Origin: Betaproteobacteria bacterium
GTDB lineage: Bacteria; Pseudomonadota; Gammaproteobacteria; Burkholderiales; SG8-39
Direction of reading: 5' to 3'
NCBI GenBank assembly: GCA_016210745.1
Contig: JACQTO010000111.1
Span: forward strand, 1 to 47,901
DNA: 47,901 nucleotides
This document shows, one piece after another, positions 7,538 through 16,509 of the stretch. Each line of letters opens with the position of its first letter. Position 1 is the first letter of the stretch. The notes below the pieces were generated by a model, which had not been told where the DNA came from, did no database searches, and saw only the letters and a program-made list of their open reading frames with translations. Made by a program: the position numbers and the translations under genes.

Positions 7538-8512
7538 TCAATTAGTGCGGATGTTGAGGTCCTTTACGACCTTCGTCCATTTAGGGATATCGACCTTCAA
7601 GGCGGCGCTCATTTCGCTCCCTGACATTCCTTCCGCTTCGAGGGAGATGGATGCGAACCGCTCCTTCACGCGATCGTCCTTGAGGACGATGGACAACTCG
7701 CTGTAGAGCTTTTCGATAATCGCACTAGGCGTTCCGGCCGGTGCAAGCAGCGCAGTCCAAAATCCCAAATTGAAGGATTCCGGCAAACCGGATTCAGCCA
7801 TGGTCGGCACATCCGGGAGCAGGGCGCTTCTCTTGGTACCGCTGACTGCGAGAGCGCGGAGTTTTCCAGCGCGTATCTGTGCGAGCGACGGTCCGATCGA
7901 CACGGCGACTATCGGCACTTCGCCGGCAACGGCCGCCAATACCGAGGGGTTGGTACCCTTGTAGCGAACAGGCACTATGTTCACATCTGCCTGCTTTTTG
8001 AACAACTCGGTCGCGACATTGAAATCCGCTGCGCCCCATGCATAAAACAGTCCGCCGGGCTTGGCCTTGGCGAGCGCGATCAATTCCTTCATCGAATTTG
8101 CCTGAACCGATGGATGAACTGCAACCACGGTACGGTAACTGGAAAGCTTGATGATTGGTGTGAAATCCTTCGCCGGGTCGTAGGGCAGGCGCTCCTGCAG
8201 GCCCGGATGCAAGAGCATCACGTTCGCACCGGCGATGAAGAGCGTATATCCGTCGGGAGGTGATTTCGCCACGTATTCCGCGCCGATTATGGAATCGGCG
8301 CCGGGCTTGAACTCCACCACGATCTGCTGTCCCAAGCGCTCGGCCAACGGCTGGCTGACGATGCGCGCGACGATATCGTGGCCTCCGCCGGGTGGATACC
8401 CGACGATGAATCTTATCGGTTTGCTCGGATAGCTTTGCGCCGCGGATCCGCCGCATGCGAACATGAATACCGACGCGAGTAACAGACCGAGAACTTTGTG
8501 TGACGCTTTCAT
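7538..8512 (-). CDS. Bug-family (TctC) periplasmic solute-binding protein
   Basis: 324 residues. An N-terminal signal segment (VLGLLLASVFMFACGGSAAQ) is followed by the typical Bug opening YPSKPIRFIVGYPPGGGHDI. Later family blocks include PDGYTLFIAGANVMLLHP, LPYDPAKDFTPI, VPVRYKGTNPSVLAAVAGEV and LLPDVPTMAESG. These receptors bind carboxylates, amino acids or amides in the periplasm. No tctA or tctB is in the window, so it is an orphan receptor, as is usual in Burkholderiales. It lies upstream of the DUF35-thiolase-amidohydrolase genes on the same strand, with a 120-base gap, and may deliver their substrate or sense it. GGGAG precedes the start by seven bases. Confidence 0.93.
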   Translation of the reverse strand: MKASHKVLGLLLASVFMFACGGSAAQSYPSKPIRFIVGYPPGGGHDIVARIVSQPLAERLGQQIVVEFKPGADSIIGAEYVAKSPPDGYTLFIAGANVMLLHPGLQERLPYDPAKDFTPIIKLSSYRTVVAVHPSVQANSMKELIALAKAKPGGLFYAWGAADFNVATELFKKQADVNIVPVRYKGTNPSVLAAVAGEVPIVAVSIGPSLAQIRAGKLRALAVSGTKRSALLPDVPTMAESGLPESFNLGFWTALLAPAGTPSAIIEKLYSELSIVLKDDRVKERFASISLEAEGMSGSEMSAALKVDIPKWTKVVKDLNIRTN

Positions 8513-8610
8513 GACTTGTCTCCCGTTGTATTTATCGTCGTTTCAACCTTTCTCAGGAAGGACAGATTCTACCGAGCTTTGCCAAACAGTACGATATGTG
8601 TCGCCGCATT

Positions 8611-8692
8611 CACCGTCATTCCCGCGTATGGGGACATCCAGCGGGGTATATTACCGGTACTGGGTCTGCGCTCCCCGCCTTCGCGGGGATAA
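8611..8692. repeat. REP-like inverted pair (CATTCCCGCG / CGCGGGGA units)
   Basis: CACCGTCATTCCCGCG..GGGGACATCCAG (8611-8641) faces CTGGGTCTGCGCTCCCCGCCTTCGCGGGGATAA (about 8660-8692; 33 bases, key part CCCGCCTTCGCGGG). It is an imperfect copy of the same repeat type seen at 18357-18433. It occupies the divergent intergenic space between the Bug receptor and the amidase. Confidence 0.65.
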
Positions 8693-8744
8693 GTTTCAGC
8701 AGGGCAACGAGAACCTGGATCTAAGACAAGGGAGTTTCAACCCA

Positions 8745-10073
8745 ATGGCCGACCCCCGCCACATCGGCCCAGCCGGACATAATCTTCTGAGCGCGTCGGA
8801 TGCCGCGGCAAGAATTGCCGCGGGCGAAATCACCTCCGAGGCGCTGGTGGCCGATTGCCTCGCGCGGATCAGTGCGCGCGATCCCGACATCGGTGCCTGG
8901 GCCTATGTCGATCCGGACCACGCAATGAAGCAGGCTCGCCTGCTTGACCGCACGCCGCGCCTGGGTCCGCTCCATGGAATTCCGGTAGGCATCAAGGACG
9001 TTCTCGACACGCGCGACATGCCTACCGGGCACGGTTCGGCGATCTACAAAGGCGACCGGCCATCGGCGGACTCCGCGTGCATCGCCGCGCTGCGCCGCGC
9101 GGGCGCCTTGATTCTGGGCAAGACCACCACCACCGAATTTGCAAGCCCGTGGGCGGTGGGCGTCAGGAATCCGCACGATCTGACGCGCACCCCCGGCGTC
9201 TCCTCGAGCGGCTCGGCGGCGGCGGTCGCCGACTATATGGTGCCGCTCGCGCTCGGCACTCAGACCGGCGGCTCGGTCATCCGCCCGGCAACCTATTGCG
9301 GGATCTACGGCTTCAAGGCGACTCTCGACAGCCTCGACCGGAGCGGCATCCGCCATGTGCGCCCCTCGCTCGACACCCTCGGCCTGTTCGCGCGCTCGCT
9401 TCCCGACATCGCGCTCATGCGCCGCGCGATGACCGGCGAGAATCAAGGGGCGACCGCGTGGTCCGAGGGGACTCGCCCGCGTCTTGGCCTGTGTCGCACG
9501 AACCAGTGGCCGCTGGCGAGTGCCGAGACGCAGCGAGCCATCGGGACTGCAACAGAGAGGCTGCGCAATGCGGGCGCCGAAATCATCGAGATCGAGCTTC
9601 CCCGCGTGTTCGAGCGCGCGCTCGACTCGTTCAGGGTGATCAGCCTCTGGGAGGGGGCGCACGCCATCGAGCGGGAAATGCGCGAGCATCTCGACAAGAT
9701 GGATCCTTGGCTCAAGGACAACGCGGCAAAGCTGCCATCGATCACGAGAGAACATTACGAAGCGGCCATATCGCATTCTGCCGAGTGCCGCGCGCAGCTC
9801 GCTTCCATCTTCACTGGGGTGAACGCGATCATCACGCCAGCCACGACGGGCGAGGCCTCGCAGAAGCTCACCGGCCTCGAAGATCTGACCTTCTGTCAGT
9901 TGTGGACCCTGATGCACGGACCTTGCCTGACGATTCCCGCCTTCACCGGACCCAATCATATGCCGATGGGGCTACAGGTCGTCGGTCCCGTCGGCGGCGA
10001 TGAACGCCTGATCGCTGTCGCCGCCTGGATCGCCGGAGCGATGGCGCCGTTTCCGATCGGCTGCATGCCCTGA
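8745..10073 (+). CDS. amidase signature family hydrolase
   Basis: 442 residues from the ATG at 8745; the frame is open further upstream but that stretch is repeat sequence. The Ser-cisSer-Lys triad of the family is visible: Lys84 in VGIKDVLDT, the cis-Ser at about 153 in GVSSSGSAAAVA and the nucleophile Ser177 in TQTGGSVIRPA. The enzyme would hydrolyse an amide to acid and ammonia in the cytoplasm. The substrate is unknown. It diverges from the Bug receptor, a common arrangement for amide or acid scavenging. No dedicated Shine-Dalgarno stands out; GGGAG lies 12-16 bases upstream. Confidence 0.9.
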   Translation: MADPRHIGPAGHNLLSASDAAARIAAGEITSEALVADCLARISARDPDIGAWAYVDPDHAMKQARLLDRTPRLGPLHGIPVGIKDVLDTRDMPTGHGSAIYKGDRPSADSACIAALRRAGALILGKTTTTEFASPWAVGVRNPHDLTRTPGVSSSGSAAAVADYMVPLALGTQTGGSVIRPATYCGIYGFKATLDSLDRSGIRHVRPSLDTLGLFARSLPDIALMRRAMTGENQGATAWSEGTRPRLGLCRTNQWPLASAETQRAIGTATERLRNAGAEIIEIELPRVFERALDSFRVISLWEGAHAIEREMREHLDKMDPWLKDNAAKLPSITREHYEAAISHSAECRAQLASIFTGVNAIITPATTGEASQKLTGLEDLTFCQLWTLMHGPCLTIPAFTGPNHMPMGLQVVGPVGGDERLIAVAAWIAGAMAPFPIGCMP

Positions 10074-10199
10074 GCGGAGATCTTGGCTGCGCTGAGCATG
10101 CGGCTCAACGCCGGGGAGTTTTGCCCCGAGAGTGCCGGCGAAAGCTAGAATTTAGTGGTGTCACAATGTTTCATTAACCATACGGACCGGTGTCACGAC

Positions 10200-11144
10200 A
10201 TGCTCACCGCATATACCACCACGAACGACACATTCAACAAGATCAGCGTCAATCAGCAATCGGACCTCCCGCCGGACATGGTGTGGCTGGATCTGGTGAA
10301 CCCGACCGAGCAGGACCGGCAATGGGTCAGGGAAACCTACGGGCAGGAGCTGCAGTTCATCGAGGAACTCGGCGAAATCGAGGCGAGTGAGCGTTTCTAC
10401 CGCGACGAACACGGCCTGCATCTGCACCTGTATTTTCTGCTGAGCGGCACCGATAGCACACGCAACGTGAACGTCGGTTTCACCATCAATAGGGGGCGTC
10501 TCTATACGCTGCGCAGCGACGATCTGCCCGAGTTTCTCAGTTTTTATTCCCTGGCGCGCAAGAATCCTGAAATGCGCAACGGTGCAATCGGGATCATCCT
10601 CGGCATCATCTCCACGCGCATCGGCATGATGGCCGACCTTTACGGGCGGCTGGAAATGGAGCTCGAACCGATAAGCTTGGCCATCTTCCGCGGCGACCCC
10701 CATACGATGTCGCATGTCCTCGAATCGCTGGCGCGCATCGAGGACATCAACGGCAAGGCACGGCTGGGACTGCTGGAGAACAAACACGCTCAATCCAATT
10801 TGGCGCGCAGCGCCGAGGCCGCCGGGCAAGCCGAGGCCATCAACGAAATTGCGCTCGACGTCGATTCGCTGATGACCTTTTCGACTTTCCTCGCGGAGCG
10901 CGCCAAGTTCCTGATGGATGCCGCACTCGGCATGATCAACATGTCCCAGAACAAGCGTCTCAATATCTTTACCGTGCTGTCGGTGATATTGATGCCGCCG
11001 ACGCTCATCGCGAGCATTTACGGCATGAACTTCCGCCACATGCCCGAGATGGAATGGTATTACGGCTATCCGCTGGCGCTGGCGCTGATGCTGATCGTTG
11101 CGATCGGCCCGATCCTCTATCTCAAACGCAAGGACTGGCTGTAA
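10200..11144 (+). CDS. CorA-family divalent-cation transporter
   Basis: 314 residues from the ATG at 10200 (a GTG at 10155 would add 15). The large N-terminal cytoplasmic domain has VWLDLVNPTEQD and a long acidic helix region. Two transmembrane helices close the protein, with the pore signature YGMNF (GMNF at 275-278) between them and a basic end (LKRKDWL). CorA pentamers pass Mg2+ and sometimes Co2+ or Ni2+ across the inner membrane. The periplasmic loop reads RHMPEMEW, acidic as expected. It is a housekeeping-type gene lying among catabolic genes; no operon partner is evident. Confidence 0.9.
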   Translation: MLTAYTTTNDTFNKISVNQQSDLPPDMVWLDLVNPTEQDRQWVRETYGQELQFIEELGEIEASERFYRDEHGLHLHLYFLLSGTDSTRNVNVGFTINRGRLYTLRSDDLPEFLSFYSLARKNPEMRNGAIGIILGIISTRIGMMADLYGRLEMELEPISLAIFRGDPHTMSHVLESLARIEDINGKARLGLLENKHAQSNLARSAEAAGQAEAINEIALDVDSLMTFSTFLAERAKFLMDAALGMINMSQNKRLNIFTVLSVILMPPTLIASIYGMNFRHMPEMEWYYGYPLALALMLIVAIGPILYLKRKDWL

Positions 11145-11305
11145 CGCCGGTTTCACTGGCGGACACCAGCGATTCCCGGCACCGGCGGTTGGTGACGGGG
11201 TATTATTTGATGCGACCCGCGGGATCGACACATCAACGGCGCTCGCTCTCGATGAGTCTTGACAACCGAACCGCCACTACAATCAACGACACCACAATGC
11301 GAACC

Positions 11306-12931
11306 ATGGATCCTTACGATTACGTCATCGTCGGAGGCGGCACGGCAGGTTGCGTGCTCGCCAACCGCCTCTCCACCGATCCGAGGAATTCGGTTCTGCT
11401 GCTGGAAGCCGGCGGCAAAGACGATTGGATCTGGATCCACATTCCGGTCGGCCTCCTGCGCTGCATCGGCAACCCGCGCACCGATTGGTGCTACAAGACC
11501 GAGCCCGATCCGGGCATGAACGGCCGCTCTATCCTCTACCCCCGCGGCCGCGTGCTGGGAGGCTCCTCGTCGATAAACGCCATGCTCTACCTGCGGGGTC
11601 AGGCCCGCGACTACGACGAATGGGCGCGGCTCACCGGCGATTCGGGGTGGTCATGGGCGAGCGTGCTGCCCGTTTTCAAGCAATCCGAGGACCACTGGCG
11701 CGGTGCAGATGCGTTCCACGGCGCACGCGAAGCCGCCGGTCACGCCATGGGCCACGAAATGCGCGTGGACCGGCAACGCGTGTCGTGGGAAATTCTCGAT
11801 GCCTTTCGTGATGCGGCGCTGGAATCGGGCATCGCCGAAATCGAGGACTTCAACCGCGGCGATAACGCCGGCTGCTCGCACTACGACGTGAATCAGCGCC
11901 GCGGTGTGCGCGTGAACGCCTCGAAGGCGTTTCTTCGCCCGGCGAAAACCAGAAAGAACCTCACCGTTCTAACCCATGCGCAGGTGAAGAGGCTGCGGCT
12001 CGACGGCCGGCGCGTGCTCGGCGTGGAGTTCTTCCGGGACAACGAGGAGGTATTCGCCGAAGCGAGGCGCGAAACCCTGCTCGCCGCGGGAAGCATCGGC
12101 TCACCGCAGATTCTGCAGCTCTCGGGCGTCGGACCCGGGACACTCTTGCAGCAGCACGGCCTGTCCGTGGTCCACGACTTGCCCGGTGCCGGCGAGAACC
12201 TGCAGGATCACATGCAGGTGCGCATGGTATTCAAGATTCAAAACGCCCTCACCCTGAACACCCTGGCTAATTCCTGGTGGGGCAAAGTGAAGATGGGGCT
12301 CGAATACGCGCTCAAGCGCTCCGGCCCCCTCTCGATGGCACCCTCGCAGCGGGGCGCATTCGTGAAGAGCGACCCCTCGCAGCCTACGCCGAATCTTCAA
12401 TACCACGTGAACGCGATGTCGCTCGACAAGTTCGGGGACCCGCTGCATACCTTCCCCGGGTTTACCGCGAGCGTGTGCAACCTCCACCCGACTTCGCGCG
12501 GCCAGGTCCACATTAAATCGGCAGACCCGCGCGCTTATCCGGCGATCAAGCTCAACAGCTTCTCCACTTCCGAGGATCAGCGAATCGCCATCCAATCGCT
12601 GCGGCTCACGCGGCGCATCGTTACCGGCACCGAATCGATGAAAAAATACTCGCCCGAAGAATATCTGCCGGGAGCGAGATTTCAGTCGGACGGCGAACTG
12701 GCGCAGGCTGCGGCCACCCTAGGCACCACCATCTTTCACCCGGTAGGCACCTGCAAGATGGGACGCGTTGACGATCCGTTGGCAGTCGTAGATCCTCAAC
12801 TGCGCGTGCGCGGCATCGAGCGCCTGCGGGTGATCGATGCATCGGTGATGCCGGCGATCACCTCGGGAAACACCAACGCGCCGGTGGTGATGATTGCGGA
12901 AAAAGGAGCGCGTTTCGTGCTGAAGCCGTAG
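11306..12931 (+). CDS. GMC-family FAD-dependent alcohol/choline dehydrogenase-like oxidoreductase
   Basis: 541 residues. The Rossmann FAD motif is at the N terminus (YVIVGGGTAGCVLANRL, GxGxxG at 10-15), followed by GMC signature 1 around YPRGRVLGGSSSINAMLYLR (79-98) and signature 2 in AAGSIGSPQILQLSGVGPG. The active-site pair is His478 (FHPVGTCKMG) and Asn522 (SGNTNAPV), spaced 44 residues as in choline oxidase. It oxidises an alcohol to an aldehyde; the acceptor and substrate are unknown. ATGs at 11297 and 11252 are alternative starts. It ends just before family-1 repeat copy A and is convergent with norZ. Confidence 0.9.
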   Translation: MDPYDYVIVGGGTAGCVLANRLSTDPRNSVLLLEAGGKDDWIWIHIPVGLLRCIGNPRTDWCYKTEPDPGMNGRSILYPRGRVLGGSSSINAMLYLRGQARDYDEWARLTGDSGWSWASVLPVFKQSEDHWRGADAFHGAREAAGHAMGHEMRVDRQRVSWEILDAFRDAALESGIAEIEDFNRGDNAGCSHYDVNQRRGVRVNASKAFLRPAKTRKNLTVLTHAQVKRLRLDGRRVLGVEFFRDNEEVFAEARRETLLAAGSIGSPQILQLSGVGPGTLLQQHGLSVVHDLPGAGENLQDHMQVRMVFKIQNALTLNTLANSWWGKVKMGLEYALKRSGPLSMAPSQRGAFVKSDPSQPTPNLQYHVNAMSLDKFGDPLHTFPGFTASVCNLHPTSRGQVHIKSADPRAYPAIKLNSFSTSEDQRIAIQSLRLTRRIVTGTESMKKYSPEEYLPGARFQSDGELAQAAATLGTTIFHPVGTCKMGRVDDPLAVVDPQLRVRGIERLRVIDASVMPAITSGNTNAPVVMIAEKGARFVLKP

Positions 12932-12950
12932 CTAAATATATTTGAAATGC

Positions 12951-13171
12951 GGCTTCCAGCGTTGCGATGTTGCGCGGACGGAAAACCGTCCGCGCGGATC
13001 GTCGATTGTGCACGGATGAAAAAGCCATCCGCGCACAATCGACGATCTCATTTGGAAACGCCAGGCCGTCCGTGCCGTTATCCGTAACCGGGTTTTCAGT
13101 ACGGATGTCTTCTATCCGTACTGAAAACCCGGTTGGCGCGCGCAGCGCGCAAGGCCGCGATCGGCTGACTG
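12951..13171 (+). repeat. family-1 structured intergenic repeat, copy A
   Basis: About 220 bases, with homologous copies at 32344-32555 and 38723-38946 in the same orientation. It holds serial hairpins. Stem 1 is 12972-12981/12986-12995 (10 bp, AAAA loop). Stem 2 is 12997-13018/13026-13047 (22 bp, one mismatch). Stem 3 is 13086-13106/13114-13134 (21 bp, perfect). Stem 4 is GCGCGC 136-141/145-150 of the 13 kb line. Compensatory changes between copies keep stems 2 and 3 paired. No credible coding sequence is present. It fills the space between the convergent GMC and norZ genes. Confidence 0.85.
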
Positions 13172-13210
13172 GCAGGCGCCCCCGCACGGACACGCCCGCC
13201 ATCGCCGTCC

Positions 13211-15484
13211 TCAGGTCGCCTGAAGCGCCTTGCGCCCTTCCGGGGCGAGATTCTCCGAACGGCGCAACAGGTACGCGGCATAGATCCCAAGCAATACGGC
13301 ACCCAGCCCGAACACGATGTCGCCGGGCACGCGCATCCAGACAAGCGTTTCGAGTATCCGCGAATGCACGATCTCGGGAGAGCGCGCAAACCACAAGCCC
13401 TGCGAGACGCTCGCCCAGGCCTGATAGATCCCTGCCGGCAGCAGCGACAAGAACACCATCATCGCCAGACCGATGTTGAGTCCCCAGAACGTGGGCGCCA
13501 GGATTCGATCTGCGTGAAGACTGCGCTCATACAGACCACGCAGGCAAAACAGCATCAGTCCGATCCCCAGCATTCCGTAGACTCCGAACAGGGCAGCATG
13601 GCCGTGTGCAGGGGTCATATTGAGCCCTTGGACGAAATAGAGCGAAGCGGGCGGGTTGATGGCGAATCCGAGCAGCCCCGCGCCGACGGTATTCCAGAAA
13701 CCCACTGCCACAAAGAACAGAATCGGCCACCGATACGCTTCGACCCACGGCGCGGCCCTTGTGCGGCGGTAGTTGTGCCAGCCCTCGATGCCGATGAGAG
13801 CGAGCGGCACCACTTCGAGGGCCGAGAATACCGCGCCGACCGCGATCACCGAGGTCGGGGTGCCGGTCCAATACAAATGGTGAAGCGTGCCCAGAATTCC
13901 GCCGAACAGGAACACGATGGTCTCCAGCACGATGGCCCGATTCGCGCTCGACGCCCGGACAAGACCCAAGCGCGTGAAGATCAGAGCGATCACGGCCGTA
14001 GCGAACACCTCGAAGAAACCTTCGACCCAGAGATGCACCAACCACCATCTCCAGTACTCGATCATGGCGTAGTGGGTGGTGCGGCCCCAAACCAGGGAGC
14101 TTGCATAGAAGGCGCCGATGCAAGCCGCCGAGAGGAACACCATGGCGATGAGCCCCCTGGATTCCGAGGGGTTCTTCAGCGCCGGCCACAATGCGCGGCC
14201 CATGAGGAACAGCCAGAACAGGAGCCCGACGAACAAGAGCACTTGCCACACCCGTCCCATGCTGGTGAATTCGAGTCCCTGGTTACCGAGCCAGAAGGAG
14301 AAGTCGAAGCCTTGCTTCTGCAGCGTCCCCAGCCAGCCGAATGCGGTCGAGCCCACGACGATGGCGATCAGCGCCCAGAACAACGCGTCGACGCCGAGCT
14401 TCTGCAGCTTGGGTTCGTATCCCGACAGCAGGGGCGCGATGTAGAGCCCCGTGGCAAGCCACGCCGTTGCGATCCAGAAGATCCCGAACTGCGTGTGGAT
14501 GGTCCGGCTCACCACATACGGGAGAATTTCCGCCAGCGGCAAACCGTATAAAGTCAGCCCTTCGACCGCGTAATGGGCCGTGATGGTCCCCATGGCTACC
14601 TGCACCAGGATGAGGCCGATTACGACAAAAAAGTATTTCCGGGTCGCCTTCATCGAAGGCGTTGCCGTGACATTGATCAGCGGATCGGCCACCGGTGCCG
14701 GCGGATCGCCTTCCTCGCGGCGCGCCGTGTGATACCAGACCATGGCAGCGATACCCGCGATGAGGAGGATGATGCTCGCAATGCTCCAAAGGGAAGCGCT
14801 CGCGGTGAGCGCGTTCCCGACCAGCGGCTCGTGCGGCCAGTTGCTCGTATACGAAAGCCCGTTCTCGCCGGGCCGATCGGTAGCGGCCGACCAGGCCGAC
14901 CAGAAGAAAAAAGCCGACAGCGCTCGGCGGTCTTCGGCCTTGGCCAGCACGTTGTCGGGCATCGCGTACTGCTCGCGCAGTTTCGCAAGCCCAGGCGCAT
15001 CGCCGAATACGCCTTCGAAATGGCCCCGGACTTCCGCAATGGCCTGCGCCCGTTCGGAAGATACCGTGATGATCCCTGTGGACTCGTCGTAAGTATTGCG
15101 CCGAAATTCCTGTTTCAGCCGGGCTTCGATGGCGCCGCGCTCCGGCGTCGCCAGGCTCTCGAACGCTCCCCCGTACTGCTTGCGCGCCAGGATGTCGCGA
15201 TAGGCAATCGCCTCGCGATGGAGCCAATCGGCCGACCAGTCGGGCGCGACGTAGCTGCCGTGGCCCCACACCGAGCCGAGCTGCTGGCCGCCGGCGTTCA
15301 GCCATGCTTGCTGGCCCCGCTGGACGTCCTCGCCGCTGTACAGCGCCACACCCTCGACGGTCTTCACCGCTTTTGGAATGGGAGGCGCCGCCAGATAGAT
15401 CTCGCGGCCAAACCAGCCCAGTGCGGCAAAAGACAGAATGAATACCACGCCCAATCCTTGCCATAGCCTGCGTGTTGATTTCAT
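13211..15484 (-). CDS. norZ: quinol-dependent nitric oxide reductase (qNor)
   Basis: 757 residues, the size of single-chain qNor. The N-terminal helix and periplasmic cytochrome c-like domain (EDVQRGQQAWLNAGGQQLGS, HGSYVAPDWSADWLHRE) carry no CXXCH, which separates qNor from cNor. The heme-copper-oxidase-like core then follows with expected ligands: His330 (TIHTQFG), His484 with nearby Glu488 (VHLWVEGFFE), His535/His536 (GTLHHLYW) and His627/His629 (TPAHGHAALFG). It reduces 2 NO to N2O in the inner membrane using quinol. AAGGAA lies upstream of the ATG. The promoter region holds an FNR/Dnr box and two NsrR boxes, so expression should be anaerobic and NO-induced. Confidence 0.96.
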   Translation of the reverse strand: MKSTRRLWQGLGVVFILSFAALGWFGREIYLAAPPIPKAVKTVEGVALYSGEDVQRGQQAWLNAGGQQLGSVWGHGSYVAPDWSADWLHREAIAYRDILARKQYGGAFESLATPERGAIEARLKQEFRRNTYDESTGIITVSSERAQAIAEVRGHFEGVFGDAPGLAKLREQYAMPDNVLAKAEDRRALSAFFFWSAWSAATDRPGENGLSYTSNWPHEPLVGNALTASASLWSIASIILLIAGIAAMVWYHTARREEGDPPAPVADPLINVTATPSMKATRKYFFVVIGLILVQVAMGTITAHYAVEGLTLYGLPLAEILPYVVSRTIHTQFGIFWIATAWLATGLYIAPLLSGYEPKLQKLGVDALFWALIAIVVGSTAFGWLGTLQKQGFDFSFWLGNQGLEFTSMGRVWQVLLFVGLLFWLFLMGRALWPALKNPSESRGLIAMVFLSAACIGAFYASSLVWGRTTHYAMIEYWRWWLVHLWVEGFFEVFATAVIALIFTRLGLVRASSANRAIVLETIVFLFGGILGTLHHLYWTGTPTSVIAVGAVFSALEVVPLALIGIEGWHNYRRTRAAPWVEAYRWPILFFVAVGFWNTVGAGLLGFAINPPASLYFVQGLNMTPAHGHAALFGVYGMLGIGLMLFCLRGLYERSLHADRILAPTFWGLNIGLAMMVFLSLLPAGIYQAWASVSQGLWFARSPEIVHSRILETLVWMRVPGDIVFGLGAVLLGIYAAYLLRRSENLAPEGRKALQAT

Positions 15485-15516
15485 GTTGCGCGTTCCTTGA
15501 ACGAAGAGAGATTTAG

Positions 15517-15539
15517 TAGATGCATATTTTATGCATCTT
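15517..15539. promoter_or_regulatory. NsrR operator, proximal site
   Basis: The half-sites AGATGCAT and ATGCATCT flank a TATTT centre, giving a 23-bp near-palindrome close to the NsrR consensus (AAGATGYATTT-N-AAATRCATCTT). It starts 33 bases upstream of the norZ ATG. NsrR is the NO-sensing iron-sulfur repressor; no nsrR gene is in the window. Confidence 0.8.
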
Positions 15540-15546
15540 TAAGCTT

Positions 15547-15569
15547 AAGATGTATATGCATTGCATCTT
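15547..15569. promoter_or_regulatory. NsrR operator, distal site
   Basis: AAGATGTATATGCATTGCATCTT shows the full-length NsrR arms AAGATG and CATCTT at the consensus spacing. Its centre is exactly 30 bp from the centre of the proximal site, about three helical turns, so both could be occupied on one DNA face. Confidence 0.78.
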
Positions 15570-15581
15570 TTTCGCGATTTT

Positions 15582-15595
15582 TTGATTCAGATCAA
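15582..15595. promoter_or_regulatory. FNR/ANR/Dnr box upstream of norZ
   Basis: TTGATTCAGATCAA is a perfect TTGAT-N4-ATCAA box, 98 bases upstream of the norZ ATG. Read on the minus strand, a TATACA hexamer follows 25 bases after the box, close to class II spacing. It implies activation by an oxygen- or NO-responsive CRP/FNR regulator. Confidence 0.8.
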
Positions 15596-15762
15596 ACGCG
15601 GAGTGCTGGCCCGGTCGCGCGATCTTGCGACGGACTCGGGATCGAATCGATCGCCGTCAGACGCCGGAAAACGCGACGGGAACGCCGTTGCGTTGCGAGA
15701 CTGGACGTACAGCCAAGCGGTTATTGACGGAGGGGTGTCGAGTTGTTGCCGAGTTGCGGCAT

Positions 15763-16509
15763 TCAGTTCTTCGATTCACCGGCGTGTGCGTGGCGGAGGG
15801 CATTGACGATTGCGGCCATCTCCTCACCGCACTCTGCACCCTCCGCCAGACAATGATCGGCGGGGCACTCCTGCGTTGCCCCGCCAGCGGCGCCGCGAAC
15901 GCTGACCACCGACATGCCAACACCGGCGCAACGGGCGTGCATCGCCTCGCAGAAACCACGCTCGCTCTCGGCGCTGGCTCCCGAACGCAGCACGACCAGG
16001 TGCGGCTTCAGACTAATCGCGGTCTCCAGCGCCTCCTCCCAATCCGTGGCGCAAATAGGCACCGTGTCCGGCCAGGTGCGCTTCAGGAAAAGGCTCATCT
16101 GCTCGCTGAACGCCGCGTCCTCGGCGACGACGAGCGCCCTGAAGCGCGCGGCGAGGGCCGATTCCACCACGCTGAAAATGTCGCTCAGGCTTGCCGAACC
16201 CTTCACCAGGAAGTGGTCTGCTCCGCTGCGGAGCGCTTCTTCACGGTACTCGGGCAAATCGTGGCTGGTGAAGACGGCGACCAAGGCATCGGTCCCCCTC
16301 GCGCGCAGGCGGCGGGTAAGTTCCAGCCCATTGCCGTCAGGAAGATGGACGTCAAGGAAGATTACCCCGGGACGCAGCTCTTCGATCGCGGCGAGCGCTT
16401 CCTGGACGCCGTTGGCTTTCGCCAGCAGCGCAAAAGGAAAATGCGCGCGCAGCGAGTCGTACAAAGCCTCGCGGAACAGGAAGTTGTCTTCGACGATCAG
16501 GATGGTCAT
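15763..16509 (-). CDS. response regulator with one true and one degenerate receiver domain, no output domain
   Basis: 248 residues. The first receiver is canonical: Glu7/Asp8 acidic pair, phospho-acceptor Asp53 (FLDVHLPDG), Thr81 and Lys103. The second half (about 125-205) repeats the fold: LVVAEDAAFSEQMSLFLKR has the acidic pair at 130-131, but the acceptor position reads LVVLRSGA with Arg in place of Asp. No helix-turn-helix or enzymatic domain follows; the tail is Ala/Cys/Glu-rich. It would pass a phosphate or act by protein interaction. No cognate kinase is adjacent. It sits beyond the regulatory region of norZ, which may be coincidental. Confidence 0.8.
   Translation of the reverse strand: MTILIVEDNFLFREALYDSLRAHFPFALLAKANGVQEALAAIEELRPGVIFLDVHLPDGNGLELTRRLRARGTDALVAVFTSHDLPEYREEALRSGADHFLVKGSASLSDIFSVVESALAARFRALVVAEDAAFSEQMSLFLKRTWPDTVPICATDWEEALETAISLKPHLVVLRSGASAESERGFCEAMHARCAGVGMSVVSVRGAAGGATQECPADHCLAEGAECGEEMAAIVNALRHAHAGESKN

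Noticed and set aside
13364..14551. 395-residue plus-strand frame opposite norZ
   Set aside because: Antisense shadow of a gene with all its metal ligands in place.
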